This document shows, piece after piece, positions 6,374-7,615 of a DNA stretch of 7,615 nt. The notes below the pieces were generated by a model that was given only the letters and a program-made list of their open reading frames with translations, ran no database searches and was not told the origin of the DNA. Within the stretch, counting starts at the first letter, position 1, and every line of letters starts with the position of its first letter. Both the position numbers and the translations under genes were made by a program. Source of the stretch: Thermoplasmatota archaeon (GTDB taxonomy: Archaea > Thermoplasmatota > Penumbrarchaeia > Penumbrarchaeales > Penumbrarchaeaceae). The stretch spans positions 1 to 7,615 of the forward strand of contig JAUVLN010000097.1 of assembly GCA_030600725.1 (NCBI GenBank). The letters are read 5' to 3'.

Positions 6374-7615
6374 GTTTATTCCTCTCGATCTTGATGAACG
6401 GTACCACTACTTCTTCCAACGAAATGCCACCGTGGCATACAGTCGTTTTCCCTTCTAAACCAAAAGCCCGGCGTTCTGGAGCAATCAGGGGGAAATAGGA
6501 ATCAGGCAATCCAACCGGTTCCCATTCATGAGTTTTCGGAAACTGTTTTTTAACATGTTTTCGGAGATTTGCATCTTGATAAATTCTTACCCTTTCCCCT
6601 CGAAGATCAGCAACCGATCCCTCAGCTGGTCGTCCAATACCGGTTGCTTCAACATTTCCATGATCAGAGGTTAAATAAAGATCAAATCCTCGATCCAGTA
6701 GATAATTTATAAGATCTGAGATATAACCATTTTTCGTCCATTGACGCAGTTGATTATGCATACCAGCAGTACCCAATTCCATCCCGTGCATGATCCTATC
6801 TACCTTATCTATCACAAGCCCGGCAGCTTTTATTCGATGATAGGAAAGTTTTTCCCTGACGTCATCAATGCTTCCATCACCCAGGTTCTTCAGGTAAACT
6901 ATCTCATTCTTTGATATTCCTTGGTCCATCCAGAACTTGGACCATAAAGCCGGCTCTCTATCCGTTCTATCGATGCTGTTTGGAAAAAATAATGGTATGG
7001 TTCCTGCAAATATTGCCTGACGTGAAACGGAAGTCAGAGTAGGTACCCATGTGAATACAGTGTGCTCTTGAAATCTTAATCCTGGTTGTTTTAGGACCAG
7101 TCCTTCTCGGATCGTTATCCATTGGTCAAGAGAAAGGCCATCAACGACAAGCAATGCAACTTTTTTCTCATTATCAACTTGATATGCTACTGAGCGATTG
7201 ATGTGGTGTAGCATCACTGGTGGTAAAGGTGGCTGATTTATCAATCCGGAATATCTATTTATTAGCCATGAAGTGAATGATTCATCTATCTTTTTCTTCA
7301 TATCCTCAATTGTTTCTTTGATTCCTATCTCATCTTTATGGTATTGGTAAATCAATTCGGCCCATATTTTTGCGAAATCCAACCAAACCTGATATCTTGA
7401 ATCAATATCCGGTATTTTTGATTCCACATTCTTTATCAGTTTCATTATTCTGTCATTTGAGATATGGCTTGAATCACATTTGATACCGATGCTCATCCAA
7501 GTTTTTGAAAGATCCTCTGAATGGGGGACGGGCTTCATCATTCCTTCAAGGAAAAGATTGTCAAGGTAAATTCTGACATCATCATCTCCAAAAGGTATGT
7601 TCAAATAGCTTATTT
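6363..7615 (-). CDS. pglZ: PglZ-domain phosphatase-like protein of a BREX (type 3) system (5' partial)
   Basis: PglZ is an alkaline-phosphatase-superfamily enzyme and a hallmark of BREX systems, which block phage replication and use methylation to mark self DNA. The frame is open to the right edge. The TTG at 7604 is not a convincing start and the N-terminal portion seems missing (type 3 PglZ proteins are, as I recall, around 650 residues). Counting that TTG as residue 1, the superfamily metal and nucleophile sites are all present: D155 in LLVVDGLSLDQW, T191 in VPTLTSVSRQ, D269 and H273 in VDRIMHG, D314-H315 in TSDHGN, and H391 in CHGGISLEEVVVPF. The N-terminal visible part (about 1-140) is mostly helical and unassigned. 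The stop is TAG at 6363-6365, overlapping brxA. The protein looks catalytically intact. Other PglZ-containing defence loci are possible, but the downstream BrxA-like gene points to BREX-3. Confidence 0.88.
   Translation of the reverse strand, partial: ISYLNIPFGDDDVRIYLDNLFLEGMMKPVPHSEDLSKTWMSIGIKCDSSHISNDRIMKLIKNVESKIPDIDSRYQVWLDFAKIWAELIYQYHKDEIGIKETIEDMKKKIDESFTSWLINRYSGLINQPPLPPVMLHHINRSVAYQVDNEKKVALLVVDGLSLDQWITIREGLVLKQPGLRFQEHTVFTWVPTLTSVSRQAIFAGTIPLFFPNSIDRTDREPALWSKFWMDQGISKNEIVYLKNLGDGSIDDVREKLSYHRIKAAGLVIDKVDRIMHGMELGTAGMHNQLRQWTKNGYISDLINYLLDRGFDLYLTSDHGNVEATGIGRPAEGSVADLRGERVRIYQDANLRKHVKKQFPKTHEWEPVGLPDSYFPLIAPERRAFGLEGKTTVCHGGISLEEVVVPFIKIERNKHES
6381..6386 (-). promoter_or_regulatory. 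Ribosome-binding site of brxA inside pglZ
   Basis: The minus strand reads GAGAGG, 7 nt before the ATG at 6373 and within the last codons of pglZ. It supports the ATG as start and implies coupled translation of the two proteins. Confidence 0.55.

Noticed and set aside
7602..7604. TTG at 7604 as the true start of pglZ
   Set aside because: No stop lies between it and the right edge, no ribosome-binding site can be assessed, and PglZ proteins are longer than 413 residues.

Overview
The window looks archaeal. Two genes have AT-rich TATA-like boxes (1403-1413 and 5416-5424, both minus strand) placed so that transcription would begin about 9-16 nt before the start codon. The leftmost gene resembles the Pyrococcus-type M32 carboxypeptidase. 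The largest gene encodes a single-pass surface protein made of PKD and FG-GAP repeats, a style common in Euryarchaeota and Thermoplasmatota. A Thermoplasmatota-like host is my best guess, but no phylogenetic marker here settles it.

Layout. Positions 1-1131 (+) hold the C-terminal three quarters of a zinc carboxypeptidase of family M32; its N-terminus lies off the left edge. It converges on a 61-residue minus-strand protein of unknown function (1188-1373) that has its own promoter. Upstream of that, also on the minus strand, is a 1311-residue membrane-anchored surface protein (1443-5378). In order it has a signal peptide, seven calcium-loop FG-GAP/VCBS repeats, an ASPIC/UnbV domain, seven PKD-like domains, one transmembrane helix and a proline-rich cytoplasmic tail. 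Positions 5388-5623 are an intergenic junction with the surface gene's promoter at one end and an odd purine-rich (+ strand), hairpin-bearing stretch in the middle.

From about 5590 to the right edge the DNA becomes clearly AT-rich. Hand counts give 17/60 G+C at 5641-5700 and 18/60 at 7261-7320, against 33/60 at 2521-2580. This part encodes two overlapping minus-strand genes: the C-terminal part of a PglZ-domain protein (alkaline phosphatase superfamily) and a BrxA-like protein. The order pglZ then brxA at the end of an operon is the 3' end of a type 3 BREX phage-defence locus. The composition step suggests horizontal acquisition into the host chromosome. The remaining BREX genes (brxHII, pglXI, brxC, brxF) would be expected beyond the right edge.

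The left part is therefore host peptidase and surface biology, and the right part is the tail of an acquired defence island. I see no functional link between the two beyond adjacency and shared strand. No tRNA, rRNA, CRISPR array or transposase gene was found.
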